A stretch of DNA of 64,000 nt from Halesus radiatus (taxonomy: Eukaryota; Arthropoda; Insecta; Trichoptera; Limnephilidae): NCBI GenBank assembly GCA_022606495.2, contig JAHDVE020012219.1, positions 1 through 64,000 on the forward strand. Reading direction: 5' to 3'. Shown here one piece after another: positions 34,099-45,969 of this stretch. The translations under genes were made by a program, and so were the position numbers. The first letter of the stretch is position 1. Every line of letters begins with the position of its first letter. The notes beneath the pieces are model-generated. The model had not been told where the DNA came from and did no database searches. It was given only the letters and a program-made list of their open reading frames with translations.

Positions 34099-34587
34099 AA
34101 CGAAACACGTACTTATAAAATTTTACGAATACTTTAATAAATTTTTCAATCTCTTTATCATCGAACCACTTTGGAAATACTTTTTAATAACGTCAAAATC
34201 ATTCTCCCGGGGGACTTCGGAATAACGTCGCAGAATTTCCACTGAGCGGAAGTACGATCGTTGTCAATTTCGTATAACGCTTTCCTATTTTGGCTTTGGA
34301 CTGATTCAATACTCCCACGGAAAATTTAATAAAGTAAATAAATGCCGATGGATCCCAGAGTGAAGAAGCACCATAAAATGGCACTTGCATCCTGCTCCCA
34401 GTGGCGTAGCGACAACTTGGTAGCTTGGGCAAGAACCGCCCCTGGTATTAACCAAAAAAATAGCCGGGCTTAAATTAAGATTATCAAAATTTTTATCGCG
34501 GTAAATTTTTTATGTCTAGATTGTTTTGATAATTCGGCGTGTTTTTGCTTTTGTTCGATTTGTCCGAAAATCCGAAAACTGGTCTCA

Positions 34588-34768
34588 TCGAATCATGGCA
34601 TCCCTGGTAAGGGGTATGTTTTGAGGGGGGGGAGAGATATGAGGAAGCGAAGGATTGGAAATCACCCACCCTATTAGACTAGTAGACCATTCAAATCTGG
34701 TCACTAAATATGGTTTAAGCCATTTAAGCAACTTGTCGATTCTGAATCATATTTTTTCGCCAGATAAT
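34588..34768 (-). mobile_element. SINE body fragment
   Basis: Minus-strand match to the SINE body: ATGGCATCCC, the purine-rich GGGGGAGAGATATGAGG stretch, TCTGGTCACTAAATATGG and AAGCCATTTAAGCAAC on plus, ending at TTCGCCAGATAATGA. Head and tail are missing. Confidence 0.6.
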
Positions 34769-34905
34769 GAAAATGAGGAAGATAAGGTTGGGTATAAATA
34801 GCTATTTAGATTTGGTCAATAAACAAGACTGCAGCCATTTCAAACAATTTTTCGTTTCTGAATGGTGATATTTCACCGGGATGATAATAGTATCCACCAC
34901 TCACC
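34769..34905 (-). mobile_element. Second SINE body fragment in tandem
   Basis: Starts again with the purine-rich GAGGAAGATAAGGTTGG part, followed by TTTGGTCAATAAACAAG, GCAGCCATTTCAAACAA and TGATATTTCACCGGGATGAT. It lies directly next to and in the same orientation as the previous fragment, so it is a tandem duplication or a second insertion. Confidence 0.6.
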
Positions 34906-34929
34906 TAAAGGTTTACTTAGATTTTGAAA

Positions 34930-35205
34930 AGTATTTTTCTTGCGCCACTGCCGCCGTTCCTCCCGCCGTTTTATCAGAATCAGAAAAGCAGGAAGCTTGC
35001 TACTTTGCCGTAATACGGAACTTCCGCTGTCGCTCTGCCGTAAATTGCAAATTCACTCACCGGATACATGTATCCAGTATCTGCCCGCCCGTCGCCCTCC
35101 ACTCCATCCACTGGCTGGAGCCGACTCCTCTACTGCCACTCGCTACCCGCTGCTGCGCTGTTCACGTACACAGCCGTTTCTTCCCAGTCTCACTAATTAA
35201 ACGAT
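34930..35205. other. GC-rich patch with overlapping open frames
   Basis: GC is well above the flanks; two overlapping plus-strand frames of 108 and 86 codons cover it. The translations are cysteine-, arginine- and proline-rich and match no family I know. It lies between SINE fragments. It could be an exon, a promoter, or part of an unrecognised element. Confidence 0.25.
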
Positions 35206-35354
35206 GACAATTTTTGAAGCGTGAAGCGGGACTTTTATCATGACATTTTTTGGTGTACGCAGTGTGGCGCGTTCTCAAAAAAGTTTCACCACGGTTCAAA
35301 TTAAAATGATAACCTAGAACAGTTTGTAGATAAATCTTTTTGTTTTATGTCGAC

Positions 35355-35615
35355 GCCGCACCAAAACTTCAACTACTCCCAACTGTCTAGAGCCAGTGGG
35401 ACTATGGAATCCCCATTTTGGGTATATTGTGTGGCTGAAGGTGGTAGGGAGTGGGAGGAGATGAGCAAGAGGATTTTTGGCCTGAAGTGCCTGGCTAAGC
35501 AGATCTGATCACTAAACATGGCTGAAGTCTTGTCAAGTACTTTTCGATTCCGAATTTTGGTCCACCCACCAGGGCGATACTTAGAGTATTTTCCATATTG
35601 CTAACGTATGACTGC
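35355..35615 (-). mobile_element. SINE, body with 3' end
   Basis: Plus-strand text ACTCCCAACTGTCTAGAGCC, GTGGCTGAAGG, AGATCTGATCACTAAACATG and CACCAGGGCGATACTTAGAG is the complement of the SINE body. The tRNA head is missing; the 3' side reaches the CAACTCCC region. Confidence 0.7.
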
Positions 35616-36779
35616 TAGAAAATGCACTGGTTATACAAACAAGTCAGTCAAGGCCATCAGGTCTACTAAACTATTTTTGATGAATAATAAAACAGACTGG
35701 TCCAATCTTCTAGTTTAAATGTTGCAAAGTTTGGGAACGGAGCATTCGACGCGCTGGGTCCACATTATTTGAATGACCGTCCATTTAATTTGAGTACAGA
35801 ATTTTGAAAACGTTAAAACAAATTTTGAAAAACCGTTTTTTTAGGCTATCAATACTGGTATATTGCGTATTCTGATGCCCAAGGGGTGATTGTATCAGTG
35901 AACAACGGTAAAAAAAGTTGACAATTTGTTGTTGTATTGGTCAATAATTGTTTTTGTCAGTTTAAAATTACATACCAAATAATATGTTTACCATGTGAAC
36001 ATTCCAAAAGGGCTTAGTAACGGTGGTAGGAAAAATGATAAATTATTATATATTTGGGGAGGTAAATGAGGAGGGATAAAGGTTGAAAATATATGGGATT
36101 TCCTTACAACTTAGTTGTTCCTTTCTCAGTAAATAATTAGTACAAACCTTATTTAACATTAAATATTGGTAGGCTCCTGTTACTTTATCAAAATATAGTT
36201 TTTAAATGAAATTATTTTATGAAATACTGTTTTGGCTTGATTAGTAACCAAACAAAATTTAACAACACACCGCAAAAATTAACCTAAACTATTTATACGC
36301 TTTTTTATGCATATCAGTGAGTCTTCGTGATTATGTTATCCAGCTAACGAGATCTGACAGGTCAGTGTTCTTCACGAAAACACTTCAAATTTTATTCCTC
36401 TTACGAGTTGCGTATGTATCTATTACAAAATGATTGAAGTGAAATAACTTGCGTACAGAGTATAAAACTTCTCCCATGCACTAACAAAATGACTTATACG
36501 TTTGTAAAACATAAAATGTTGGTTAAAAACGTTTATTTATAAGACAGTATTTTTAACAACGTCTGTGTATTCTTTAATCTTTAATCTTTTTTTTAAATTT
36601 TACAAAATTTACATTTTAAGGCATTTTTAAAGATACACAGGTGTACTACATCCAAAATAATTACTAATAAAAAATAAGAAATTTTTTTAAAAAAGGGTAG
36701 ACATACATAATCTCAGTATAATGCATACAATACATATTGGTATTGCACAAGTAGCTACAAAGCTTTGTTTAAATGCAGA
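35616..36779. other. No gene seen
   Basis: AT-rich; no recognisable feature. Confidence 0.5.
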
Positions 36780-37140
36780 TTCATTGACGTTAATTATGTC
36801 AATATCCGAAGTGATTCTATTTAACAGCAAGATCGCCCTCCCAAAAGCATGACCATTGGCAAGTTGGTCCTGCAGGCCGGGAAATAAAACAGTCTATGCT
36901 GTCGGTGACGGAGATAGTCATCGGGAACATAGTAATGAATGCTCTCCATGATAGCCGAATTTTCGAACCATCCGCGAATCAGTCTGAAGAAATGTGTCAC
37001 AATGTGTACATCCCTTCTCACCCGCAGATGGTTTATTCCGAGCATACCTAAGAGAAAGGCGGTAGGATAGAGCCACGGGTAGTAGCCATACTCTCTCAAA
37101 TAAAGAAATCTCAAAAATTTCTTCTGAATGTTGATGATAA
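36780..37140 (-). pseudogene. C-terminal part of a jockey/CR1-type LINE reverse transcriptase
   Basis: The minus frame gives INIQKKFLRFLYLREYGYYP, then LGINHLRVRRDVHIVTHFFR, then IHYYVPDDYLRHRQ and FPACRTNLP. The order 'QKKFLRFL...Y...L-I--L--RRD...FYVP---LR......RTN' is a familiar C-terminal arrangement of these LINEs. A frameshift near 36835 moves the end to RAILLLNRITSDIDII. The palm domain is absent; no other copy of this family is in the window. Confidence 0.8.
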
Positions 37141-39279
37141 ATGTAATATTAACTCGTCTATATTAATTTAATATTAAAGGTTTTTAGTTTGCTGTCATTT
37201 TACTGTCTATGAAAATGGGCGGGCATTCTAAGGGTGATCAATGATACAAAAATACTGGAAAACAGGTGAATAGCGCGATGTTCAACAAGACACAATGCTG
37301 GCTTGTACCTCCGATTGATTAATCAAAAAGTTGGGAAAAACGAACGTAAGAGACCATCTTCGCATTAAATAATTCACTTTTCTCAAATTCTTGAGTGACA
37401 TTATCCCTTAAACTAAATTTACTAGTAATGTATTCGACTTTTGTATGCTGGACCTTTACTTGACGGTTTCGCTGTGATATTGGGTTGGCAATAATAGGGA
37501 GACTGCGATTAACATTGGATGACAGGTGGTAATGAAGATAAACCGGACAACGACGCATACTCTATTTTTACCTACAGTTTTCTCGCTTCCATGCCATATC
37601 TCTCGTGTGATCCTTCAGTCGCACGTTCATTACACTAAATAAGTTGGTAAATCACTTAACATTGTAATCAAAACATGTGTTTAGTGATAAACCTTCGAGG
37701 GTAGCATTCTTGCATTGTTTCTTCCGAGTCCATTAGAAGGCTGGGTAGGGAGGAAGAGGGGGAGTAAGGAAGGGCCGTGTCCCTTAAAGATGCAGATAGT
37801 TCCGGCGATTAATCTGACTAATGAAGACTATCATTTATCCGGGAGCATTCATTACACTGTCGCACGGTCGGTTGCTGCCTGAACGACTGAGCGGAGGGAT
37901 GAGAGAGAGAGAGCGAGATGCCTGGTGCCTGGTGCCTACCCACTGGATTTAATGTCAACTCCGTTCTCATGTCTTATAGACACTTCTTCTTAAATAAATG
38001 AAGGTTTATAAGAAGTTATCCGACCTTTGGGAAAATGATTTCACTTGAAAAATCACCCATTTCCTTTCAAACAGCACTGACTTTCATTGGATTGGCAATT
38101 TTTTTAATTCATTATTATCCCTTCATACTAAGCGGTGATCATTGGAAAACGGTAACTGTGATTTCTATGGTAATAAACTTACACATATTTATGGTCGTAA
38201 AGTGTAGAAGAAAATATTTTTTTTTTGCAATCCAATCAATGTATGTGCTGTTTGAAAGGAAAAATATTATTTTTCGAGTATAATAAATAATCTGTTATTT
38301 TTACCCTCGTATCTTCGAACCTTTTTTTCAATTTAAAAAAGAAAGACAAATATTCCCTTGTTGCGAAAGGAAACAGAAAATATTTGAAAACCTTCTGCTA
38401 TTATATTTTATAACGGAAAATGTTGCTTGCGCAATGATGGAGGACTACCAGAGAATTGAAACAGCGATGTCGGGATGGAAACCCGATGCATTTGTCCTTT
38501 CTCGAAAACTAACAAAATTTTTACATACAAGATTATCGGTTATTCTACTTTAAAGGTTAAGTAAAAAATATAAATACCTTGTGTATGTATGATTTTTAGA
38601 ATATTTTATGATAGTGTGAGGTGGAACATGGTATGAAATGTGGAAGGGGATAGAGAATGGTCTGAATACATACTTTTATTATGTATATATATATATTTAA
38701 TACGTGAAAAAAACCTACATAATTTAAAATCACCTTTCTTTGAGTACAAAGTCGTGGCTTTTGTCAATCTTTAATCGAAAATATGTGCATGTGTGACTTT
38801 CGAAATTTCTTTGATTTACATTCTAAAAAATTAATCAAGGCTCGTGGTTTTATATGATGGATATCCTTTTCAGCAACCGAAAAATGTTACCACGTCGAAT
38901 CGATTTGATGTTCAAAAACATTATTCAATAAGAAACGCATATATTTATGCAAAATGGTTCATTAGCAAATATGTTAATAAGTTAAATGTGAACACGGGCA
39001 TACAGAACCAACAGTTCATCGCCATAAGATGGAATTTATGCTGTAAACTGATTTGAATACATTATTACATGAGAGGAATGTCGGAAGAGGGGAGTGTGGG
39101 CGTATGTCATAGTAATCGGTTGGTTAGAACGATTGCTCTAAAGCAGTATTAATTGATCTGATGAAGTTAGAATTTTTTTAATACTTTATCACTCTTAGAA
39201 ATAGAAATAGAGCTATTAGTGGCAAAAATAATCTAGGAGTCTTTAATGTACTTATTTAGTACCCTCCCTTCCCTATGAT
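37141..39279. other. No gene seen
   Basis: AT-rich with a GA-rich patch (37740-37770), (GA)n and two GCCTGGT units at 37902-37940, and (TA)n at 38684-38698. Frames up to 82 codons match nothing known. Confidence 0.5.
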
Positions 39280-39465
39280 GGGTATCTTCTACACGTTGCT
39301 TCTAATAATCATTAATATCTCTATAAATATAATTAATACAAAGTTAAGATTTTAGGAATTTCTCCGTAATGTATTCACGCATGGATTGAAAAATAATATT
39401 AATAATAATCAGAATTTATCGTGTACATCGGTTGTATTTTGTGAACATCGAAAACAAATTCGAGT
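39280..39465 (+). repeat. Direct repeat, about 190 bp (partner at 33728)
   Basis: Same order of blocks as 33728-33935, including GATGGGTATCTTCTACACGT and AATAATATTAATAATAATCA. It shows several small indels, so the duplication is old. Confidence 0.75.
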
Positions 39466-40188
39466 ATAAATAGCGCTGTGAGTGCCTCGACCTTGGGTCT
39501 CGACGATACATGAAGAGTATGCGGGAAGCGCGATGCTATATTCGCATATCATTCTTGCATGCTACACTGTGGAAGCGCGAGGAGCTCAATATTTTCAGTC
39601 AGCAGTAGCTCTCTGGCTTGCAACCAGAGTGGACCTGTGCACATTCCGTGAGCGTTGCCAGATGGTTTTTTAATGTTTTCAGCACAAAAAGTTTAATTAT
39701 TATAATTTTTGACTTCAATTATAATGAATTAAGGGGATTAGTTATGAATGTTCTTATTTTTCCGATTTAAAATCGCTAATTTTTTATCGTGTACTGAATA
39801 CCCAACACGGAAATTCGCGTTTATATTTTAGTACTGCAAGGTAAAGGTTAATTTAATTAATATTTGAACAACATATAGAAATCGATTTTTTGGGCAGATT
39901 CAGTCATTCCAATTGATGTATGCTTATGCTCTTAAGTTTTCATCGTAAAATAAATGATTGCCATGAGGAAATTTAGATTATATTTGTGTCTCTCTTTCAT
40001 ACGTTTAGTAGGTATATGACCGAGCTCGTAAAATAGGTGTAAATATAGTCGGCAATATTTCAATGATGAATATTTTACATCCCTCAATTTGCAACTCAAT
40101 AAGTAGGTATGAATGAAAATTCGATCAAATAAATCAGTGAATCAGTGAATTCCAATGAATGTACTTGTAAAATAATTTATTATGGTTT
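39466..40188. other. No gene seen
   Basis: A 63-codon frame at 39482 lies in a slightly GC-richer patch; not recognised. Confidence 0.45.
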
Positions 40189-40357
40189 AAAAATAAAACA
40201 ATAACTTTGTTTACATCACTTTTATTCTTTATATACTTTTGCCAACCGGGTTTTGCTGCGGTGTATACTGTCCTGAAGAAGCTACGGTAGTAGCTAAATC
40301 CGGTCCGCAAAAGTATAAAATAAAAGTGATGTAAACAAAGTTATTGTTTTATTTTTT
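40189..40357. mobile_element. Foldback element with hammerhead-like centre
   Basis: Arms of about 57 bp are inverted: AATAAAACAATAACTTTGTT, TACATCACTTTTATT and TATACTTTTGC on the left mirror the right. The plus-strand centre reads CTGAAGA, then AGCTAC-GGTA-GTAGCT (perfect 6-bp stem II), then AAATCCGGTCC. This is hammerhead layout with CTGAAGA intact but GAAACCGGTC changed to AAATCCGGTC, so cleavage is probably lost. Confidence 0.6.
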
Positions 40358-42599
40358 CAATTATAATGTCACATCACCAAGTTACCGCTCCATATGAAAA
40401 TAATTTATCATGGGCTCACACAAATAAAGGGTCAAAAGCAAAAAAAATAAAAGTGAATTCCGCATAGTCAAAACATTTGTTGGGAAACCTTGGGCGACGA
40501 TATAAGCAAAAACTTTTTTTGTTTATACATTACGGTATTCTAATAATGCTTTCGATTAGTGAATAAGTAATACACGATTTTTTTAAATATTTAGTACACT
40601 ACATAGATTTGTAGGATTTTCAGCATCCCTTTTCCTGGGTAGTTTTATTCAATTGCAATAATTCTTTAGACGCGTACTATTGTTAAGGTAATAATGCAAA
40701 GTAACAACGCGAAGTAATGCAAAGTCGTGTGTTTTTGTTTGAAAATTTGATCGCCTGGAAATATCATAAATGTTCTAATTAAATACCGCAAGTGGATCAT
40801 ATCTTGGCCTTTACTTTATTCGGTCACTATTTTATGAATACTTTTTATAACCCTGGAAAAAAATGTATGATCCTTACAAAAAATGCTTGGAAGTGTAAAA
40901 TCTCGTACTTACGAACCTCTTTTCGTATATGATTTATTGTATAATGTGGCTAATTAATTAAGTTCTTTGAAGTATAATCGGAAAAAAATATGTTTGTGCC
41001 TGAATATTACAAAATTAATTAACACATGTATTTTGGGGTTGTTGTTTCTTCCAATAACCGTGATTTCTGTTTTTGCGCTGCTCATTCTCATTTATATTTA
41101 CAAATCATCTATACCCCTGCTTCCAACATAGTAATCCAAGCTCCGTTAATGCCACACGTTGAAGTTATGTATCCAATTAAAATGCCATTTATCTGTCAGC
41201 TTTCTGAATAATGCGGTCACCTGAGCGCATGCGCTGCGGTTTAATTGCAAAACAATTTAAACTTACAGAAATACAGAAATTCCGACCAAACTCACAATTT
41301 TAAGTTACGACAACAGAGGACAAGCCGGCAAGACCCTGCCTTATACCTTATAGGGTGAATAGAGATTCTAAATATTGCTTGCACATTTTCTAAGAATATG
41401 TAAAAAGGTTCCTGTTGCAAATTTTTTCACGAACGTATGTTTTATCTTGAGGAATTTATTTTTCAAATATTCCGGAAAACAGTATTTCAAAATATTGCTT
41501 AGAATGTTTATTTTGACTGGTGTTGAACGATTTCTGATCACTAAGGGAATATAAAAAAAATATATTATTTAATGCATTTATCAATACCTATCATCATCCG
41601 ATCAATCAACACAATAACACCCAAAAAGCAGAATATTTTACTCCCAGTAGGGCAGCCAATTTGCAACTGTCTTTCTGAACCAGCTAAATTGTGAACCCCG
41701 GCGTCAAAAATTTAAAAAAATGTTGTCATCGTTTTCCGTTGTCAATTTGTAGGACAACGCCATATTTTTCGGCTTACAATGTAATTTTCATCGTTCAACC
41801 TGGAAATAACCTGGAAAACAAACAAAAACCAACACAAGACGCCACTTTCTGTGTTCTATATCTTTCAATCTAAATCTCAGGCGAAGTCAGGAAGAGATAA
41901 GCAATAGATTTACGGAAAGAGAATATTTTTACTTAGTGTTATTATTATTATATATTTATGTTTTGCAATATTACTCGATATGACAGCACCAAATCAAAGT
42001 CTAATCCATTATATCGCCTTTAATGCCGACCTTTTAAATTAACAAGCAATTAAGATGATAAGAACAAAACTATCCCTAAGAGAACAATATACTAAATATG
42101 GCTTCAAAGATGACAAATACTCTCAATGAGAATAGCTAGTTTTTTTCCAAAAGACATTTTCCTTTTCAGTCCTAACAAAACACAATGCAAGTATTGTACA
42201 GACTGTACTTCCAATGCCGGCTAGGGCTGGTGGAGAGGCGGTGGTGGGAAATGGAATTCCCGTAACATTTCTTAATTGCGTCCTGGTAATGACGGGGACC
42301 TCCCGCCAGAACTTTACTGTACAGGTTAAACTAAATTGTGTACCTACTTTACCCTCCCCCACCCCTACCTGGCTGTTATGGCCGGAAGTATAACGTAAGG
42401 GGCTGTCCGGCGTTTGTCATTATTTCTTCATCAAGGTAGAAGAGGGTTAATAGTAATGTATTGTACTTGAAGTAATGATTACTCGCTCGTACTGACCTGT
42501 ACTCACATTGGTAGATTTTTTTATGAGTTTTAGTAATTGTAGATAGGTACTACAATAAAAGTGAGTCTTGCATGGTGACAAACAACCTTTTTAATAAAT
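40358..42599. other. No gene seen
   Basis: AT-rich with no recognised element. Frames at 41026-41211, 41691-41873 and 42123-42362 are not supported. Confidence 0.5.
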
Positions 42600-42680
42600 T
42601 ATTTAAAAATTACTTTGTATTCACCAATTTTTAATATATACATATCAACATGTTTCGAAATCGAAGCATACAGATTACTA
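42600..42680 (-). mobile_element. Penelope-type terminal fragment
   Basis: On minus: GCTTCGATTTC, GAAACATGTTGATATG, then GGTGAATACAAAGTA. It joins the GAAACATGT block (the hammerhead 3' half of the 17.6- and 5.6-kb sites) to the TTTGTATTCACCA arm motif of the 18.1-kb palindrome. The 5' half of the core is missing. Confidence 0.45.
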
Positions 42681-43309
42681 AAAAATAATCGTAAATATAA
42701 ATATATATAAATGATGTTAAGTGATCTTTATTTTACATCAGTGATAATATATCTTGCGCAAATGCATATTGATAAAAGACCTAAAAATCCATTATTAAAG
42801 CTAATATCGTGTTTCTGTGTGATGTCGATTATTGGACAAATTAATAATACAAAAATATATTACTTTTATGATACGGTCTCAGTACTGAGAAAGCGTTAGA
42901 ATAATTAATGAACTTCATAAGAGTTCTAATTAGAAACTAACGTTATTATTAATAAATTCAGCTGTTTCTGCCTAATTCTCTTTACCAAATTCTTTTAATC
43001 CATGTTTATAGGGTAATAATAAATTGTAAGACTAAAGAGCAATTGTCACAAGAAAAGAAGCAATCAATTTTCAACTAGACCGACTAATCTATGGGTCCCA
43101 GTGAAGTTCTTGCTACTCAATTTAAGACATCAACATTATAATCCTGGAGACATTCGATGATTTTTACATTACCTTTGTAGAAAATACGAAACCAGGAGGA
43201 CATTACATTACTGAAATGGCTAAAAAGCAGTACAATTGATACATATGGACAGAAATGATAAATTAGGAATGTAACAAAAATAAACATTACCTTATCCAAA
43301 GAAGCGTTC
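42681..43309. other. No gene seen
   Basis: AT-rich; nothing recognisable. Confidence 0.5.
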
Positions 43310-43820
43310 ACAATAGGGTGCTGATACCAACCCTGGTGTATGGCAGTTAAGCATGGAACTGGCAGAGGCAGGAAAGTGGAACTGAAAGTAGCCTGACCAT
43401 TTTGGAAATAAGATCTATGAGGCATTTGTGTGCTTACACTTTGTATGACCGTGTTAAAATTGTAGAGAGCCGGAAAGAATGTAAAGCGTAATGGTTAAGA
43501 TCTAGAAGATTAAGAAAGGAATGCTTAGATGGGTTTGGACATGTAGAGCGAATACACGATGAAAGGAGTGTAAGGAGAATATATGACGCGGTATAACTTA
43601 ATGGTAGAAGAAGTCGGCGATGATATGGTGCGGTCACGCGAATCAAATACGTAAGTCGGGAGAGTCGGGTCATACCAAGAGTCAGAATAACAGATGAGGA
43701 AATTTGAGACAATATGTGAATGTGAAAGAAGCAAGAAGTATGTACCAAGACAGAGTTCTATGTCGCTATATCCTCTGTGCCACTCCGGCGGAGATACGGT
43801 GTAACAGTTAGTTTAATAAG
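43310..43820 (+). pseudogene. 3' end of the (GTTA)n-tailed LINE, decayed copy
   Basis: Nucleotide match to 9136-9651 on the same strand: CATGGAACTGGCAGAGG, AAATAAGATCTATGAGGC (the EMRSLRR region), GCTTAGATGGGTTTGGACAT (the LRWFGHV region), GAAAGGAGTGTAAGGAGA, and GTTAGTT at the end. It has several stops and indels. The tail is reduced to about two GTTA-like units, so this copy is older than the one at 9136. Confidence 0.8.
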
Positions 43821-44870
43821 AATAATGAACAAAAATGTATGATGATCTCAAAAATTGAGCAATATGGCAGGGGTTTAATTATTATGATTTTCATTATTAC
43901 TAATTATTACTATTTTTTATGCTTCTCCCATAAAGTGATTTTTTCTCTTTAGTTCGCCAGCCATTCGCTAATTCGTCATTACCCATCCCTACGCTTAACA
44001 GTTTCCTATGAAATGTAATTATTTGCGTTCGTAGAATGTAATATCGCGATCAAGTAGGAACAAGGGAAAGCTGTATAATATATCCGAAAAGCCTCGAGCA
44101 ACTTCAACATTCTTCGTTATACCTATTATGATTTTTTTTAAACGCTTTTAATAATTTCTCATAATAATGGGAAGTATTTTTTAATTTTCTATCTTTGTTT
44201 GTAATCAATCTATGTTTAGGAATATTTACAGCTTAGCCGATTGATCATTTAAATATTATACCTTACCTATTTTTCATGAAACTAGATTAATTCATTGGCA
44301 ATTAATACTTATTACACAGAAATGGGTCTTTATTTGCAAGTATACTTCATCTCTCAAAAACGTGAAAGGATAGCTAAAGTTTGATTTTACTATCCTATTG
44401 TATTTTTTTGTATTTTTTTTATATAGTAGCAGCATTAATAAAAATAATGCATTTTTACAAGTTCATTCAATTCACAAGTCTATATATATAGATAAATATC
44501 ATGAAACTAGAGCTAGTTCCGCTAAACTATTATCTACTCTCTCGTCCATTAAAACACCTAAAAGGTTGTTACAAAATTTTTTTTGAGCTACTCAATCTAC
44601 TCATACCATAAACATACATAATTTTATTTACCTATTTTTATTATTATATACTTATTACTAATTACTTATCAATATTAACCTAATATTTAATGTGTATTAT
44701 ATTACATGCTTATTACTATTTTATGATTATTATTCACTTACTACTATTATTTAATTTATGTTATTTAATTTTTATTATTTATTTAATATTATTTACTTAT
44801 TAATATTTACAAATTTTTATTCATGTATTATTTACTTATTACTGTTTACTGATTATTATTAAATCATAAA
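43821..44870. other. No gene seen
   Basis: Very AT-rich. The 62-codon frame at 44398-44586 ends with basic residues like a LINE tail and precedes the hairpin at 44871, but it shows no diagnostic block. Confidence 0.4.
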
Positions 44871-44915
44871 GCCACTCATCTCAACACAGGATTGTCCTAG
44901 TGAGATGAGTGGCTA
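44871..44915 (+). other. Perfect long hairpin followed by a T run
   Basis: AGCCACTCATCTCA pairs with TGAGATGAGTGGCT around a short loop, followed by ATTTTTTTG. In a bacterium this would be called a terminator; in this eukaryotic setting it is more likely the 3' stem of a retroelement, perhaps linked to the frame at 44398. Confidence 0.6.
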
Positions 44916-45074
44916 TTTTTTTGTTTGTTTTCATAATTAAATTTAAGAATAAATAAATAAAATAAAATAAGTATGTATTCTGTGTAATAGATAATGTTTA
45001 AAGTGATGATTTTTAAAGAATTTTGTTTAAATGTATTTCTTATTTGTAAAGATTGTCAATATGTTTTCTAAATA

Positions 45075-45200
45075 TCTATGCTAAGTAACTAAGTAAGTAA
45101 CTAACCATCACGCCGTTTCCACTCAGGGAATGCAGAGAGGCCGGACTGCCAAACTCAATTTCATTCCGTGCATCTCAATTGCCTTATGTTTGCCTAAAAT
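45075..45200 (-). pseudogene. Extreme 3' end of the (GTTA)n-tailed LINE
   Basis: Plus text TAAGTAACTAACCATCACGC, GTTTCCACTCAGGGAATGCA and CAAACTCAATTT is the complement of the LINE 3' end seen at 9600-9651 and 10284. The tail is AAGTAACT-type, with mutated TAAC units. Confidence 0.7.
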
Positions 45201-45969
45201 CTTCGCCTATCTCAGCCATCACTCAGTCAGTTCTCAACCGTCATTTCAGCACATTACTACTCTGATTAGTTTGGTTTTGTAGGAATATTTGTAATTTTTT
45301 TCGATAAGATGTTTGTAAGACAAGATTTGTGTAATTATCTATTGCAAACATTGTTTTATGCACCTTTTATTTATTATTATTATTGACTTATCTATTTATA
45401 CACTTTGTAACGTCTCGTTTCATTGTGTAGGAACGTATTAGATATGCGTTGATTCATTATTTTTTGATTTACGCATTGTATTTTCTCGAATGAATTTCTC
45501 GGACATAGTTTCCTAATAATATCTTTTTGTAACGAAACCAACAAATAAATGTATTTTTTTCATTATTTCAGCTATAAAATGTTGGATTCTAGCGATGATG
45601 AGTTATTTATTTATTTATACCGTGTGCAATGAACTCGGAATAAAGACAAACTAGATAGTGGGAAAAAAATTCTGAATGCCCTACATATGAAAAAATTTAT
45701 AAAACATAGACATTAGTAATTTGGCATTTTAATAAATAAATTTTACACGCTAAATCGGTTGGCGACAACAGGAGACAATACGGAGAAGGTGTCGACTGTA
45801 TCTCCTAAATATATAACCCAAAATAATCATAGCAATCACAGTAATTGATAATTACTAAATAATAGTTGATTCAAATTTAATTGAAGCGTATGCGGATAAA
45901 AATAACCCTATATCAAATTCTATTTTATCTACATTTAAAATAGTACAATCACTACCACCACAGTCCGGT
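45201..45969. other. No gene called
   Basis: AT-rich. MLDSSDDELFIYLYR at 45590 faintly recalls the start of Harbinger-type proteins but has no support downstream. Confidence 0.35.

Noticed and set aside
43434..43748. 104-codon minus frame as a gene
   Set aside because: It is the antisense shadow of the plus-strand LINE copy.
44871..44915. Bacterial intrinsic terminator
   Set aside because: Everything around is eukaryotic; hairpin plus T run here is more likely a retroelement 3' stem.
45590..45650. Start of a Harbinger-type protein (SSDDELFIYLYR)
   Set aside because: Only about 15 residues resemble it and no DDE or downstream blocks follow in any frame.
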